From NCBI RefSeq assembly GCF_012955605.1, contig NZ_CP052135.1, forward strand, positions 2,306,711-2,370,710: a stretch of DNA of 64,000 nucleotides, in the 5' to 3' direction. This DNA comes from Bacillus fonticola (GTDB taxonomy: Bacteria > Bacillota > Bacilli > Bacillales > JC228). Positions 1-10,900 of the stretch are shown one piece after another (the first letter of the stretch is position 1; each line of letters opens with the position of its first letter). Made by a program: the position numbers and the translations under genes. The notes beneath the pieces are model-generated. The model saw only the letters and a program-made list of their open reading frames with translations. It ran no database searches and was not told the DNA's origin.

Positions 1-2
1 CA

Positions 3-458
3 CAAGCAACGCTCATCTCCTTAACTGCCATCACTATTTTAATAGGCTTACTCATTTTGCGCGTCGAATATGCGGTAACCATCGCCCTTGTCATGGGGCT
101 AGTAGACATCGTGCCGTACTTGGGGACAGGTGTCATTTTTATTCCATGGATCGCTTATGAATTTTTAGCAGGGGAATCGAGCCTTGCTGTAGGTCTCACG
201 GTTCTATTTGTTGTAACCATTGTGCAACGTCAAGTACTTGAGCCTAAGATTTTATCGTCTAGTATCGGACTTGATCCGCTCGCTACACTTGTCGCACTTT
301 TTATCGGATTTCAGCTTTTTGGTTTTCTCGGGCTGATCGTGGGACCGGTTGTACTTGTTTTATTCAACACATTCGAAAGAGTCGGCGTGTTTGGCGATGT
401 CTTCCAATACATTTGGTGGGGATCTGAACCACCGAGGCCAACAGAGAAAGGTAGCTAG
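3..458 (+). CDS. ytvI: Sporulation membrane protein YtvI, AI-2E transporter family (3' part)
   Basis: This is the C-terminal part of a gene that begins before the window; the reading frame is open from base 3. The residues form several very hydrophobic helices separated by short polar turns, with the proline and glycine-rich stretch DIVPYLGTGVIFIPW and the segment QVLEPKILSSSIGLDPL that are typical of the end of AI-2E/PerM-family permeases. The neighbouring order (fxsA, pyk, pfkA) points to ytvI, a member of this family linked to sporulation in B. subtilis. It faces fxsA and both share the hairpin at 467-503. Substrate is unknown for the family member. Confidence 0.8.
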   Translation, partial: QATLISLTAITILIGLLILRVEYAVTIALVMGLVDIVPYLGTGVIFIPWIAYEFLAGESSLAVGLTVLFVVTIVQRQVLEPKILSSSIGLDPLATLVALFIGFQLFGFLGLIVGPVVLVLFNTFERVGVFGDVFQYIWWGSEPPRPTEKGS

Positions 459-466
459 TACCAAAG

Positions 467-503
467 AAAAAATGCGTTGAGACTTTGCTCTAACGCATTT
501 TTT
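467..503. terminator. Bidirectional terminator between ytvI and fxsA
   Basis: The stem AAAAAATGCGTT / AACGCATTTTTT surrounds a 13-base loop. It carries an A run on one side and a T run on the other, so it can stop transcription from both converging genes. Confidence 0.85.
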
Positions 504-889
504 CATTTCATGATAATAATATTCCCTTTATCCATCCACCGCTTAATCATACGACGTAGCATCTTTTTTATACTTATGCGCGATGGGGGAAGGAGAAGCA
601 GAAAGCCTGTTAAATCAGTCACAAATCCGGGTGTTAATAAGAGCAATCCCCCCGCAAGAATGCATACCCCATCTAAAATCGCTTCATTAGGCATTCCGCC
701 GTAGGCAACCTCTTCGCGAAGTTGTTGTAACATTTTAAATCCTTGTTGTTTAGCTAGATAAGCACCTGCCACACCCGTTGCAATAATAAGTAAAATCGTC
801 GGTAGCACACCAATTGTGTTACCAGCAAGAAGCAAAAGACCTATTTCTATTGCAGGAATAACGATTAAAAACGGGACCAAAACTCGCAT
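503..889 (-). CDS. fxsA: FxsA family membrane protein
   Basis: A 128-residue protein with two or three membrane helices (about residues 3-22, 25-45 and 70-90) and a basic C-terminal tail rich in Arg and Lys. The phrases PFLIVIPAIEIGLLLLAG and LLLTPGFVTDLTGFLLLLPP are characteristic of FxsA/YtzA. The ATG at 889 is chosen because AAGGAG lies 8 bases upstream; a longer frame to 922 lacks a ribosome site. E. coli FxsA relieves phage exclusion by F plasmid when overproduced; the normal role in Bacillus is unknown. It lies downstream of pyk and is separated from it by a terminator. Confidence 0.85.
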   Translation of the reverse strand: MRVLVPFLIVIPAIEIGLLLLAGNTIGVLPTILLIIATGVAGAYLAKQQGFKMLQQLREEVAYGGMPNEAILDGVCILAGGLLLLTPGFVTDLTGFLLLLPPSRISIKKMLRRMIKRWMDKGNIIIMK

Positions 890-982
890 GTACGGCACTC
901 CTTTCGTCCCTCTTGATAGCAAGTATATGCAACACAGATGGGGAACACAACTAAGATAAACTAGTTATGGTTGAAGGCAGAC

Positions 983-1019
983 AAAACAGCGCTTCTGTGG
1001 AGTACAGAAACGCTGTTTA
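983..1019 (-). terminator. Terminator after pyk
   Basis: Read on the minus strand, AAACAGCG(T/C)TTCTGT forms a 15-bp stem with one mismatch around the loop ACTC, followed by a short T-rich tail, directly after the pyk stop codon. Confidence 0.75.
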
Positions 1020-1023
1020 ACAT

Positions 1024-2784
1024 TTATAAGATACTAGCTTGTCCGTTGTAAACAACCCCACGTGAGGAATCTACGGTAACATCTTGTCCGTCTTTAAATA
1101 AAGCTGTTGCTCCTTCTACACCGACAATCACCGGGACTCCTAGGCTGAGACCGACTACCGCTGCATGGGATGTTAAACCGCCTTCTTCTGTGATGATTGC
1201 AGCGCATTTCTCTAATGAAGCGATCATATCTTTTTCTGTTCCAATCGTCACAAGCACATCACCTGACTGGACTTTTTCATTAGCATCTTTAGAGCTTTTG
1301 GCTACTACTATATTGCCGTATGCCGTTTTGCGTCCAATTCCTTGCCCCTTTGCAATGATGTCACCAATAATGTGGATTTTCATCAAGTTTGTCGTTCCTT
1401 GTTCACCCACAGGTACACCTGCAGTAATAACGACGAGATCTCCATGTGCAACGATACTTGACGCTAAGCTTTCTTGTACTGCTAAGGCAAGCATTTCGTC
1501 CGTTGTTGATGCTTTTTGCCCAATTTGAGGATACACTCCCGATACCAATTGTAAGCGTCGAGACACGCCAGCGTCGCTTGTTACAGCTACTATCGGTGCT
1601 TTCGGGCGGTATTTTGCGATAACACGAGCTGTATGCCCGCTTTCTGTTGGAGTAATGATGGCGCTCACGTCAAGGTTATACGCTGTATGCACGACAGACT
1701 GACCAATAGCATCCGTAATATTGTGGTCGATCGCTTTACTTCTATCATTTAATATATCACGATGATCTAGGGCAGACTCTGCACGTGTTGCAATGGCACT
1801 CATCGTTTGCACAGCTTCCACTGGGTACGATCCGGCTGCAGTCTCACCAGAGAGCATGATCGCATCTGATCCGTCAAAAATTGCGTTCGCTACATCCGAT
1901 GCCTCAGCGCGCGTTGGACGAGGGTTGCGTTGCATACTATCCAACATTTGTGTAGCTGTAATAACAGGTTTCCCATGTTCATTGCACTTGCGAATAAGTT
2001 CTTTTTGTACAAGAGGAACCTCTTCAGCAGGAATTTCTACACCGAGGTCACCACGAGCTACCATTAAGCCATCAGACACTTCCAAAATTTCATCAATATT
2101 ATCCACACCTTCTTGATTTTCGATCTTCGGGATGATATGGATGTGTGCTGCGTTATTTTCTTCAAGCAATTGGCGAATTTCCAACACATCAGAGGCACGA
2201 CGAACGAAAGAAGCCGCAATAAAATCGACATCTTGCTCAATTCCGAAACGGATATCGTTTGCATCTTTTTCCGTAATGCCAGGAAGTTTGACAGAAACAC
2301 CCGGCACATTAACGCCTTTTTTGTTTTTCAAGACACCACTATTTAGGATCTTTGTACGAAGTAACCCATGATCTCTATCGATGGAAAGTACTTCGAGACC
2401 AATTAAACCATCGTCAAGGAGAATTTGCTTACCTACCTCAATGTCATGAAGCAAACCTTCGTATGTAATGGAGAATCGTTCTTTGTTTCCTACTACTTCT
2501 TTCATGGAAACAGCAATCTCATCACCCGCAACCAAATCAATCGCATCATTTTCCATTGTATGAGTACGTATCTCTGGCCCTTTCGTATCAAGCAAAATAG
2601 CTATTTGCTTCTGGCAAGCGTAGGCTGCTTCACGAATATTTCGTATACGTGCACCGTGTTCTTCAAAGTCTCCGTGTGAGAAATTTAGTCTCGATACATT
2701 CATACCTGCTTCTAATAACTTTGTTAATGTTTCGACCGACTCACTTGCCGGGCCAATCGTACAAACAATTTTTGTTTTACGCAT
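1024..2784 (-). CDS. pyk: Pyruvate kinase with extra C-terminal PEP-utilising domain
   Basis: Pyruvate kinase makes pyruvate and ATP from phosphoenolpyruvate and ADP in the cytoplasm. The protein has 586 residues. It contains the N-terminal signature [10 protein letters not shown], the active-site region [21 protein letters not shown] and the [10 protein letters not shown] motif. After the usual ~475-residue body there is the additional C-terminal domain (about residues 480-586) with the TSHA motif ([15 protein letters not shown]), which resembles the phosphohistidine domain of PEP synthase and is standard in Bacillus and Geobacillus enzymes. The ATG is preceded by AAAGGGGG. pfkA ends 18 bases upstream, so pfkA-pyk is a glycolytic operon. 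Confidence 0.97.
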   Translation of the reverse strand: MRKTKIVCTIGPASESVETLTKLLEAGMNVSRLNFSHGDFEEHGARIRNIREAAYACQKQIAILLDTKGPEIRTHTMENDAIDLVAGDEIAVSMKEVVGNKERFSITYEGLLHDIEVGKQILLDDGLIGLEVLSIDRDHGLLRTKILNSGVLKNKKGVNVPGVSVKLPGITEKDANDIRFGIEQDVDFIAASFVRRASDVLEIRQLLEENNAAHIHIIPKIENQEGVDNIDEILEVSDGLMVARGDLGVEIPAEEVPLVQKELIRKCNEHGKPVITATQMLDSMQRNPRPTRAEASDVANAIFDGSDAIMLSGETAAGSYPVEAVQTMSAIATRAESALDHRDILNDRSKAIDHNITDAIGQSVVHTAYNLDVSAIITPTESGHTARVIAKYRPKAPIVAVTSDAGVSRRLQLVSGVYPQIGQKASTTDEMLALAVQESLASSIVAHGDLVVITAGVPVGEQGTTNLMKIHIIGDIIAKGQGIGRKTAYGNIVVAKSSKDANEKVQSGDVLVTIGTEKDMIASLEKCAAIITEEGGLTSHAAVVGLSLGVPVIVGVEGATALFKDGQDVTVDSSRGVVYNGQASIL

Positions 2785-2802
2785 GGCGTTTTTCCCCCTT
2801 TA

Positions 2803-3762
<960 letters not shown>

Positions 3763-3944
3763 TTATTTGTCACCTCTTCACTTTTTCTCACAACTTATCT
3801 TTAATGTAGTATGGACTTAGAGTAACATTACCATAACACGGTGGAAAGACAGTCTCAATACGGGAGCGTTGCAAAGAAAAAAGACGAAATTCTTCGGTTA
3901 TTGAAAGCGATTGCCTCGTCTGTTTACTCCGAAAATAGTAGTAG

Positions 3945-3992
3945 AACAGTAAAAAAGTGAGAGCACTGGCCTCTCACTCTGTTTTTACTGTT
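3945..3992 (-). terminator. Terminator after accA
   Basis: AACAGTAAAAA...GTGAGAG pairs with CTCTCAC...TTTTTACTGTT around a short loop. It overlaps the accA stop codon and separates the accDA unit from pfkA-pyk. Confidence 0.8.
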
Positions 3993-4977
3993 ATGATCTG
4001 ATGCTCTGTAATTGTTTATTCTCTTCCTCTTCGTATACACCAATTCTTTTGAATTTCTCGTACCGATGTGCAACAAGCTCTTTTCCTGTTAATGGAGTGA
4101 GCTCTTGAAGTGAACTTTTCAGCACAGCTCGAACAGCCTCCGCTTGGCGATCGACGTCGTGGTGTGCACCACCACGCACTTCCTCTATGACTTCATCTAT
4201 AATGCCTAATTCTTTTAGATCTGGAGCGGTGATTTTCATCGAAGTCGCAGCCTGTTTCGCTTGTGAGGCATCTTTCCATAATATAGCAGCTGCTCCTTCG
4301 GGTGAAATAACCGAGTAGGTAGAATTTTCCAACATATGGATATAGTTCCCGACTCCAAGCGCTAGGGCTCCACCACTTCCACCTTCCCCAATCACTACGC
4401 AAACAATTGGTACTCGGAACCCAGACATTTCGTATATATTGCGAGCAATTGCCTCACTTTGTCCGCGTTCCTCAGCAGCTTTCCCGGGATAGGCGCCCTT
4501 CGTGTCGATGAAGCAAAGGATCGGTCTGTGAAATTTCTCTGCTTGTTTCATCAACCGGAGCGCTTTCCGGAACCCTTCAGGATGAGGCATCGCAAAATTT
4601 CTGCGAATGTTCTCTTTCGTGTCTTTCCCGCGTTGATGTCCAACCACAGTTACCGGCAACCCTTCGAAATGGGCGACACCACCAACGATCGCCTCATCAT
4701 CTCGAAATCCCCTGTCCCCATGTAGCTCTATAAAATCCGGGAACAATCGGTCAATATAATCTAACGTTGTCGGACGATTTGGGTGTCTAGCAATGAGAAC
4801 ACGATCCCACGGTTGCAAATTGCTATAGATTTCTTGCTCCAAATTAGCAAGACGTGACTCTAATGTCGTAATTTCTGAAGATAAGTCCACGTTTTTTTCG
4901 GTTGTAAACGTTTTTAATTCAGCGATCTTCTTTCGCAACTCGACAATTGGTTTCTCAAATTCTAATTCTGCAACCAC
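3991..4977 (-). CDS. accA: Acetyl-CoA carboxylase, carboxyltransferase alpha subunit
   Basis: With AccD it transfers the carboxyl group from carboxybiotin to acetyl-CoA to give malonyl-CoA, the first step of fatty acid synthesis. 328 residues, collinear with B. subtilis AccA. Visible are the N-terminal coiled region [18 protein letters not shown], the crotonase-fold core [33 protein letters not shown] and [15 protein letters not shown]. The start is GTG at 4977 with AGGAG 11 bases upstream; it overlaps the last 16 bases of accD, so the two subunits are translationally coupled, as expected for an equimolar complex. Confidence 0.96.
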   Translation of the reverse strand: MVAELEFEKPIVELRKKIAELKTFTTEKNVDLSSEITTLESRLANLEQEIYSNLQPWDRVLIARHPNRPTTLDYIDRLFPDFIELHGDRGFRDDEAIVGGVAHFEGLPVTVVGHQRGKDTKENIRRNFAMPHPEGFRKALRLMKQAEKFHRPILCFIDTKGAYPGKAAEERGQSEAIARNIYEMSGFRVPIVCVVIGEGGSGGALALGVGNYIHMLENSTYSVISPEGAAAILWKDASQAKQAATSMKITAPDLKELGIIDEVIEEVRGGAHHDVDRQAEAVRAVLKSSLQELTPLTGKELVAHRYEKFKRIGVYEEEENKQLQSIRS

Positions 4978-5846
4978 TCAACATGTCTCTCCTCTCGGTG
5001 AAGCGCAAAGAGGACTGCTAGACGCTCATGTAAATCATTTCGGTGAACGACATCGTCCAATTGGCCATGTTTCAGTAAAAACTCAGAGGTTTGAAAGTCC
5101 TGGGGTAACTCTTCTCTTACAGTTTGTTCAATTACACGTCGACCCGCAAACCCAATTAGAGCCCTTGGTTCCGCGAAATTATAGTCTCCTAAAGAGGCAA
5201 AGCTTGCGGAGACCCCTCCTGTTGTCGGATGGGTCATCACAACAATACTCAATAGACCTTGTTCGCTATGCGCCTTCAGAGCGGCACTCGTCTTTGCCAT
5301 TTGCATCAGACTGAGCGCTCCTTCTTGCATACGGGCTCCACCTGAAGCTGTAAAGATTACGAATGGAACTCCTCGTTTCGTTGCATATTCAATGGCCCGT
5401 GTAATTTTTTCTCCTACAACAGAGCCCATACTTGCCATTCGAAAAGATGAATCCATAATGGCTAACGCAAATGGATGATCATCAAGAGTAGCTGAACCTG
5501 TTAGTACTGCTTCTTTCATATTCGTTTTCTTTTGATCTTTTGCAATTTTTTCTTCATAACCTGTGAAATGTAATGGATTCAAGGTTGACATCGATTCATC
5601 AAGTTCCTGAAACGATCCTTCATCAACCAAACTGTGAAGGCGCTCAAATGCTGTCATCGGATGATGGTGCTCACAGTGAAGGCAAACTTTATTGTTTTTT
5701 ATAAGTTCTTTCGTAAATAAGATCTTTTTGCAAGCCGGACACTTTGTCATAATACCTTCGGGAACATCTTGCTTTGCTGCTTCTGAAGGGATGGTTGCAT
5801 ATTTCCGTTTTTTCGGCTTTTGCTTCGTAAAAATATCTTTTAACAT
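4962..5846 (-). CDS. accD: Acetyl-CoA carboxylase, carboxyltransferase beta subunit
   Basis: Partner of AccA in malonyl-CoA synthesis. From the ATG at 5846 the protein has 294 residues. It has a four-cysteine zinc ribbon near residues 30-55 (CPACKK and CLHCEHH) and the carboxyltransferase core [19 protein letters not shown] and [17 protein letters not shown]. The ATG is chosen because GGGAGG lies about 8 bases upstream and the product begins [10 protein letters not shown] as in homologues; the frame is open further upstream to 5942 but without support. It follows the GntR-type regulator gene after 167 bases, which contain a 28-bp dyad (5964-5991). Confidence 0.95.
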   Translation of the reverse strand: MLKDIFTKQKPKKRKYATIPSEAAKQDVPEGIMTKCPACKKILFTKELIKNNKVCLHCEHHHPMTAFERLHSLVDEGSFQELDESMSTLNPLHFTGYEEKIAKDQKKTNMKEAVLTGSATLDDHPFALAIMDSSFRMASMGSVVGEKITRAIEYATKRGVPFVIFTASGGARMQEGALSLMQMAKTSAALKAHSEQGLLSIVVMTHPTTGGVSASFASLGDYNFAEPRALIGFAGRRVIEQTVREELPQDFQTSEFLLKHGQLDDVVHRNDLHERLAVLFALHREERHVEWLQN

Positions 5847-5963
5847 CGCTGGGCCTCCCTTGTCCAAGGTTACAGACGATCTCTCATCAGGCTGTTTTGG
5901 AAAGCCTGCATTCTCGATGAGTGAGACTATCGCTAAGTTCATTTTGTTTCTTAAATCTCTTCG

Positions 5964-5991
5964 TTACAAGCAAGAACTTTCCTGCTTGTAA
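5964..5991. promoter_or_regulatory. 28-bp inverted repeat in the accD leader
   Basis: The arms TTACAAGCA and TGCTTGTAA are exact complements around a 10-base centre. No T run follows on either strand, so it does not look like a terminator. It lies 118 bases before accD and just behind the regulator gene stop, where an operator or a processing site could sit. A second, shorter dyad (AAATAGT...ACTATTT, 5999-6019) overlaps the regulator stop codon. Confidence 0.45.
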
Positions 5992-6013
5992 TTGCCCAAA
6001 ATAGTATTTTTCA

Positions 6014-6508
6014 CTATTTATGATTCGCTTTTTTCGCAGCGGTTTCGTATTCAGCAAGTAGCTTCCAAATTCGATAGAGTAATCGATTGTCTACTGATTG
6101 CATCTTTTTATCCATTTTGTCAAGCTCATCATCTGATGTAATCATGTGTGGTGTCGAAATTGGATCATAAGTATGTTGGGCACTTTCTAATAGACACTTC
6201 ACTTCAGACACTTCCTGCCGGGTCGTAGGGTTTCGCAGCAGAAATGCAGCTAGCAACTCAACGAGACGATGCTTTGTAGGATCACTTAAAAACGTTCCTT
6301 CTCCACGCTTTGTTTCGATCACACCGAGCAATTCGAGCGCTCGCAACGCTTCACGTACAGAAGACCGACCTACTTGTAGGCGGTCGGTCAGCACACGTTC
6401 TGAAGGAAGTCTATCCCCTGGCTGTAATTCTAGCTCTTGAACCATGTGTTGCAAATGCTCTACAATATCGAGAAACATTTTTTTCTTTTCTTCTTGGTTC
6501 ACTCGCAT
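6014..6508 (-). CDS. Short GntR-family (FadR-type) transcriptional regulator
   Basis: A 164-residue regulator. Residues ~8-78 form the GntR winged helix: the LQPGDRLPSERVLTDRLQVG segment, then RSSVREALRALELLGVIETKRGEGTFL, which is the classical signature. The rest is only about 85 residues, predicted helical, and much shorter than the ~150-residue FCD ligand domain of ordinary FadR-type proteins (usually 220-240 residues), so effector binding may be reduced. The ATG follows the ytsJ stop immediately (TAGATG) and only a weak AGAAGAG site precedes it, suggesting translation coupled to ytsJ. Its place between malic enzyme and accDA suggests control of the pyruvate/malonyl-CoA branch; a matching operator-like dyad lies before ytsJ (7906-7918). 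Confidence 0.85.
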   Translation of the reverse strand: MRVNQEEKKKMFLDIVEHLQHMVQELELQPGDRLPSERVLTDRLQVGRSSVREALRALELLGVIETKRGEGTFLSDPTKHRLVELLAAFLLRNPTTRQEVSEVKCLLESAQHTYDPISTPHMITSDDELDKMDKKMQSVDNRLLYRIWKLLAEYETAAKKANHK

Positions 6509-7747
6509 CTACTCTTCTGTTTCAATGATAGACAACTCACTAGTTCGCTGTCTAACTTCCTCCGGGTCTACTTTGATCCTCGCTACACCCGTTTCCATAG
6601 CGGCTTGCGCAACCGCACTCGCAACAGCTGGTGCTACTCGACGATCAAATGGTCCAGGAATTACGTAATCACTGTGTAATTCATCGTCTGTTATCAATTC
6701 TGCAATAGCTTGTACCGCAGCAATTTTCATTTTCTCATTTATATGGGTCGCACGGACGTCCAATGCACCACGAAAAATGCCCGGGAAGGCAAGCACATTA
6801 TTCACTTGGTTCGGAAAATCAGAACGACCTGTACCAACTACCTTAGCTCCAGCATTTTTAGCTTCTTCAGGCATGATTTCAGGGACTGGATTGGCCATCG
6901 CAAAAATAATGGCATCATCGTTCATAGATGCTACCATTTCTTTTGTTAAGGCACCCGCAACACTTACCCCAATAAAAACATCTGCACCAGTTAAAACGTC
7001 TTGCAAGGAGCCCTCTAATTTCTCACGATTCGTATAGGCGGCTACTTGCGCCTTGATGTCATTCATTCCATAAGGGCGACCTTCGTAGATGGCACCTTTG
7101 GAATCACACATGACAATATCTCTTACACCAAAATGATGAAGCAACTTAATAATCGCAATACCAGCCGCACCTGCCCCGTTGGCAACTACTTTAATTCCCG
7201 ACATCTTCTTCCCTACTAACTTCAATGCATTCACTAAGCCAGCAGCTGTTACAATGGCTGTTCCATGTTGATCATCGTGAAAAATAGGAATGTTCGTTTC
7301 TTTTTTCAACCGTTCCTCGATTGCAAAACAGTTTGGTGCAGCAATGTCTTCTAAGTTTACGCCTCCGAATGTTGGTTCTAAACGTTTTACCGTTTCAACA
7401 ATTTCATCTACGTCAGTTGTATTTAAGCAGATAGGAAAGGCATCTACCCCTGCAAAACTTTTAAAGAGAACCGCTTTTCCCTCCATTACAGGCAATGCTG
7501 CTTCAGGTCCTATGTTTCCAAGACCCAATACCGCGGTTCCGTCTGACACGACGGCTACCATGTTCCCCTTCATTGTGTATTCATATACAGCTTCAGGCTT
7601 TTCGTGGATGACCTTACACGGCTCAGCGACTCCCGGAGAGTACGCTAATGACAAATCTTTTGCATTCCGAACTGGGATTTTTGACTTTGATTCAAGTTTT
7701 CCGCGGTGCGCACGGTGCATATGTAGAGCTTCTTCTCGTAACGTCAC
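6509..7747 (-). CDS. ytsJ: NAD(P)-dependent malic enzyme
   Basis: Decarboxylates malate to pyruvate with reduction of NAD(P). It contains LSLAYSPGVAEPCK, FGGVNLEDIAAPNCF, FHDDQHGTAIVTAAGL and the nucleotide site VVANGAGAAGIAI, and is highly similar to what I remember of B. subtilis YtsJ, the main NADPH-forming malic enzyme there. A GTG start at 7747 is chosen: AAGGAG lies 11 bases upstream and the product then has 412 residues and begins VTLREEALH, matching the family N terminus. A longer frame to 7810 has no ribosome site. It lies between dnaE and the GntR regulator gene. Confidence 0.95.
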   Translation of the reverse strand: MTLREEALHMHRAHRGKLESKSKIPVRNAKDLSLAYSPGVAEPCKVIHEKPEAVYEYTMKGNMVAVVSDGTAVLGLGNIGPEAALPVMEGKAVLFKSFAGVDAFPICLNTTDVDEIVETVKRLEPTFGGVNLEDIAAPNCFAIEERLKKETNIPIFHDDQHGTAIVTAAGLVNALKLVGKKMSGIKVVANGAGAAGIAIIKLLHHFGVRDIVMCDSKGAIYEGRPYGMNDIKAQVAAYTNREKLEGSLQDVLTGADVFIGVSVAGALTKEMVASMNDDAIIFAMANPVPEIMPEEAKNAGAKVVGTGRSDFPNQVNNVLAFPGIFRGALDVRATHINEKMKIAAVQAIAELITDDELHSDYVIPGPFDRRVAPAVASAVAQAAMETGVARIKVDPEEVRQRTSELSIIETEE

Positions 7748-7905
7748 TTCAACTTCAACTCCTTCAATGAATTCGTTCCCTGAGCGTATTATTGATAGTG
7801 CAACATTCATATTTAGTACAATGGATTATTCGAACTAATTAGGTTGTAGTGGACGGATGAACATACTAATTTCAAGTACCTTTTACCGCTCGTTAGTCAA
7901 GGGAG

Positions 7906-7918
7906 TGGTCTGACCACA
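7906..7918. promoter_or_regulatory. Perfect FadR-type operator before ytsJ
   Basis: GTGGTCTGACCAC is a perfect 13-base palindrome around a central T. The core TGGTCNGACCA is the pattern recognised by FadR-subfamily GntR proteins (E. coli FadR core TGGTCCGACC). It lies 159 bases before the ytsJ start, just behind dnaE, in the operon that encodes a FadR-type regulator. A TTGACT hexamer follows a few bases downstream on the minus strand, but a convincing -10 partner is not evident. Confidence 0.6.
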
Positions 7919-7967
7919 TCTTCTTACCAAGATTAAACGAAAATGATTGCTCTGTAAAGGAAAGAAT

Positions 7968-10900
7968 CTATCTACAGTCTCTCCCCTGTTTCACTTGCTG
8001 TACGACGTAATTCTCTTCTCCAACCACAAGGCTAACATCTTCTTCTAATGATGAAGACGGGGTTACGTAAAAGTCTTTTGACAAACGAACTGTCCGCTTG
8101 TCTTTCTCATACACAAGTATGACGGGTACAACGCCAACATGCCGTCTGAGCACATTTTGTAATGTTCGATATCCTTTTGTATCTTCTACTAATCGGGGAA
8201 TACGAATGTACACCTGCTGCAAAAATTCCTCTTGACTGTATACTTCCTTTGCAATCCATTGAATCTCGCCGTTTCGCTCCTCTGTTTGCCCGACAATAAG
8301 AAGAGGTGTTTGCTCAACTAATTTTTCTTTAACGAGTCGGTATGTCGTCGGAAACACGACAACATCTACTTCAGCGAGGTCATCTACTAGCGTAACAAAT
8401 GCCATCGTTTCGCCTTTTTTTGTACGGATGGTTTTAATAGTTTGTACCCATCCTCCAAGTCTCCCTCTTTTTTTAGCGGAAGAGGCATCAGCTGGCAAAA
8501 GACACCCCCGTTGCTTTAAGTACGGTGCGAAGGTCTCAAACGGATGTGCAGAGACATACAACCCAAGCACTTCCTTCTCCCTTGCCAACTTCTGATCGGG
8601 AGAAAAATCATCCACACGCTGATACTTTGGCTTTAAGTAGGCAGCTTCGTCTCCGTATAAATTCAACTCTCCTTCTTCTGCTTTTACTAGCTGTGCATAT
8701 TCAATTGCTGGGATGATAGCGTGCCATAATTCCCCTCGGTGCTCTCCCCACTCATCGAATGCTCCAGCAAATACTAAATGCTCTAACACCCCCTTGTTCA
8801 CAGACTTCGTATCAGTGAACAATACGAAGTCAAACAAATCCTTTATGTCGTGCTGCTTCCGTGCATTAATAATTGATTTAACAGCTTCTTTACCGACACC
8901 TCTTATAGAAAGCAAAGGGAGGTGCATCGTATTCCCCTCTACTATAAATGAATATCCGCTTTTAGAGATAGAAGGCCCTTTCACTTGTACACCCAACTGT
9001 TTTGCCTCACGCAATGCTTCATTTCGCTTTTCTATATTCCCGGAAACAGAGGTAATGTACGCAGCCATAAAAGCAGTTGGGTAATGCGTTTTTATATAAG
9101 CAAGCTCGTAAGCGATGCGAGAGTAGGCAACAGCATGGCCTTTCGGAAAGCCGTAATCACTAAATCGTACAATGTAGTCATAAATTTTTTCTGCTGTTGC
9201 CGCCTCATGACCTTTGGAGATAGCTCCGCCGACAAACCACCTACGTTGTTCTTCTAATATGTTCTTTTTCTTTTTACTAACTGCTCTTCGTAATAGATCT
9301 GCTTCACCGAGTGAAAACCCAGCAAACGCAGAAGCAATTTGCATAATTTGTTCTTGGTATACGAGAATCCCATAAGTAGGCTCTAAAATAGCTTGTACAT
9401 CTTTATGCCAATAGGAAACGTTTTCTTTTCCATGCTTTCTCGCAACATACTGTGGAATTTGTTCCATAGGGCCAGGGCGATATAAAGCATTAACAGCAAC
9501 CAAATCTTCAAATCGGGACGGCTGTAACTTTCTAAGAACATTTTGCATCCCATTTGACTCAAATTGAAAGATCCCCATTGTCTTTCCTTCCGCGAGCATC
9601 TTAAGAGTCCCCGCATCATGAGGATCAATTGCTTCGATAGCAAGCTTTGTACCCGTTTGTTTATAGACGTTATTAAGTGCGTCCTTTAATAAAGTGAGGT
9701 TGCGCAAACCGAGAAAGTCCATTTTTAAAAGCCCTAGTTTCTCTAAATCTCCCATAGGAAGCTGTGTGACGTATAAACCATCACTCCCCATTTGGATAGG
9801 GACAAGCTCTGTTAATGGGCGAGATGTTAGGACAACACCAGCCGCATGAACGGACGCATGTCGAGGAAGTCCTTCAATCGTCAAAGCTGTTTGAAATAAA
9901 AGCTGATGAACGGTTGACTCTTCTAACCAAGCTGCTGTTTCTTTCCTCATCTTTACTTCCGCTAGCGTAATTCCAAGCTTAGAAGGAACTAAACGAGAGA
10001 GTCGATCCTGCTCATTTGTTGAAAGATTGAAGACACGCGCGCAATCACGTAATGCGGCTTTTGGTTGAAACGTACCGAACGTTGCAATTTGAGCAACATG
10101 AAGTGCACCGTACTTTTGCTGGACATACTTTAACACCTCGTCACGACGTGTATCCTCAAAATCTATGTCAATATCAGGCATCGAAATACGCTCTGGGTTT
10201 AAAAACCGCTCGAATAATAGATCATATTCAAGCGGATCTACGGTCGTAATTTGAAGTGCGAAGCTAACGAGAGATCCAGCAGCAGACCCCCGTCCAGGTC
10301 CCGTTCGTATTCCTTTTTCTCGAGCGTATTTCATAAAATCCCACACGATAAGGAAATAGTCACTAAAACCCATCTTCTTAATAATGTCTAGCTCATGATT
10401 GAGTCTATCCCAATAAACTTTTGTAGGATTTAAAATGAGCCGTTTAAGACCCTCTTCTGCTAACTCTTGCAGCATCTCAGCCGCTGACTTACCCGTGGGC
10501 ACGGGGTATGTCGGTAAATGGCGCTCTGATAAAGATAACGTGACTTGGCACTCCTCTACGAAACGAACCGTCTCCTTCAGCAAACCTGGGGAATGATTGA
10601 ACTGCTCGACCACGTCGTCGCTCTTTGGAAACGCGAACTTACCATCAGGTTGTCTAAGAGAATCAGCATCCACTTCTTGAAGAGTTTTCCCGTTTTTTAA
10701 CAATGAAAGAACCTCGTAGGAGAACCGATCGTCTGGTTGAGCGTAATGAATTTGAGGAAACGCCACTTTTGGGAGTCTAGCAAACAATGGATTTGCGTCT
10801 GTAGCAGACATTGGCTTCCCTGATACACCTCCCCATATAGGAGTGCCGTCCAATACTTTCAAAAAGGATTCGACCTGCCTTTGTCCGTCTTCTGTCTGCA

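Noticed and set aside
5847-5942. N-terminal extension of accD
   Set aside because: Homologues start at MLKDIF and the only good ribosome site precedes the ATG at 5846.
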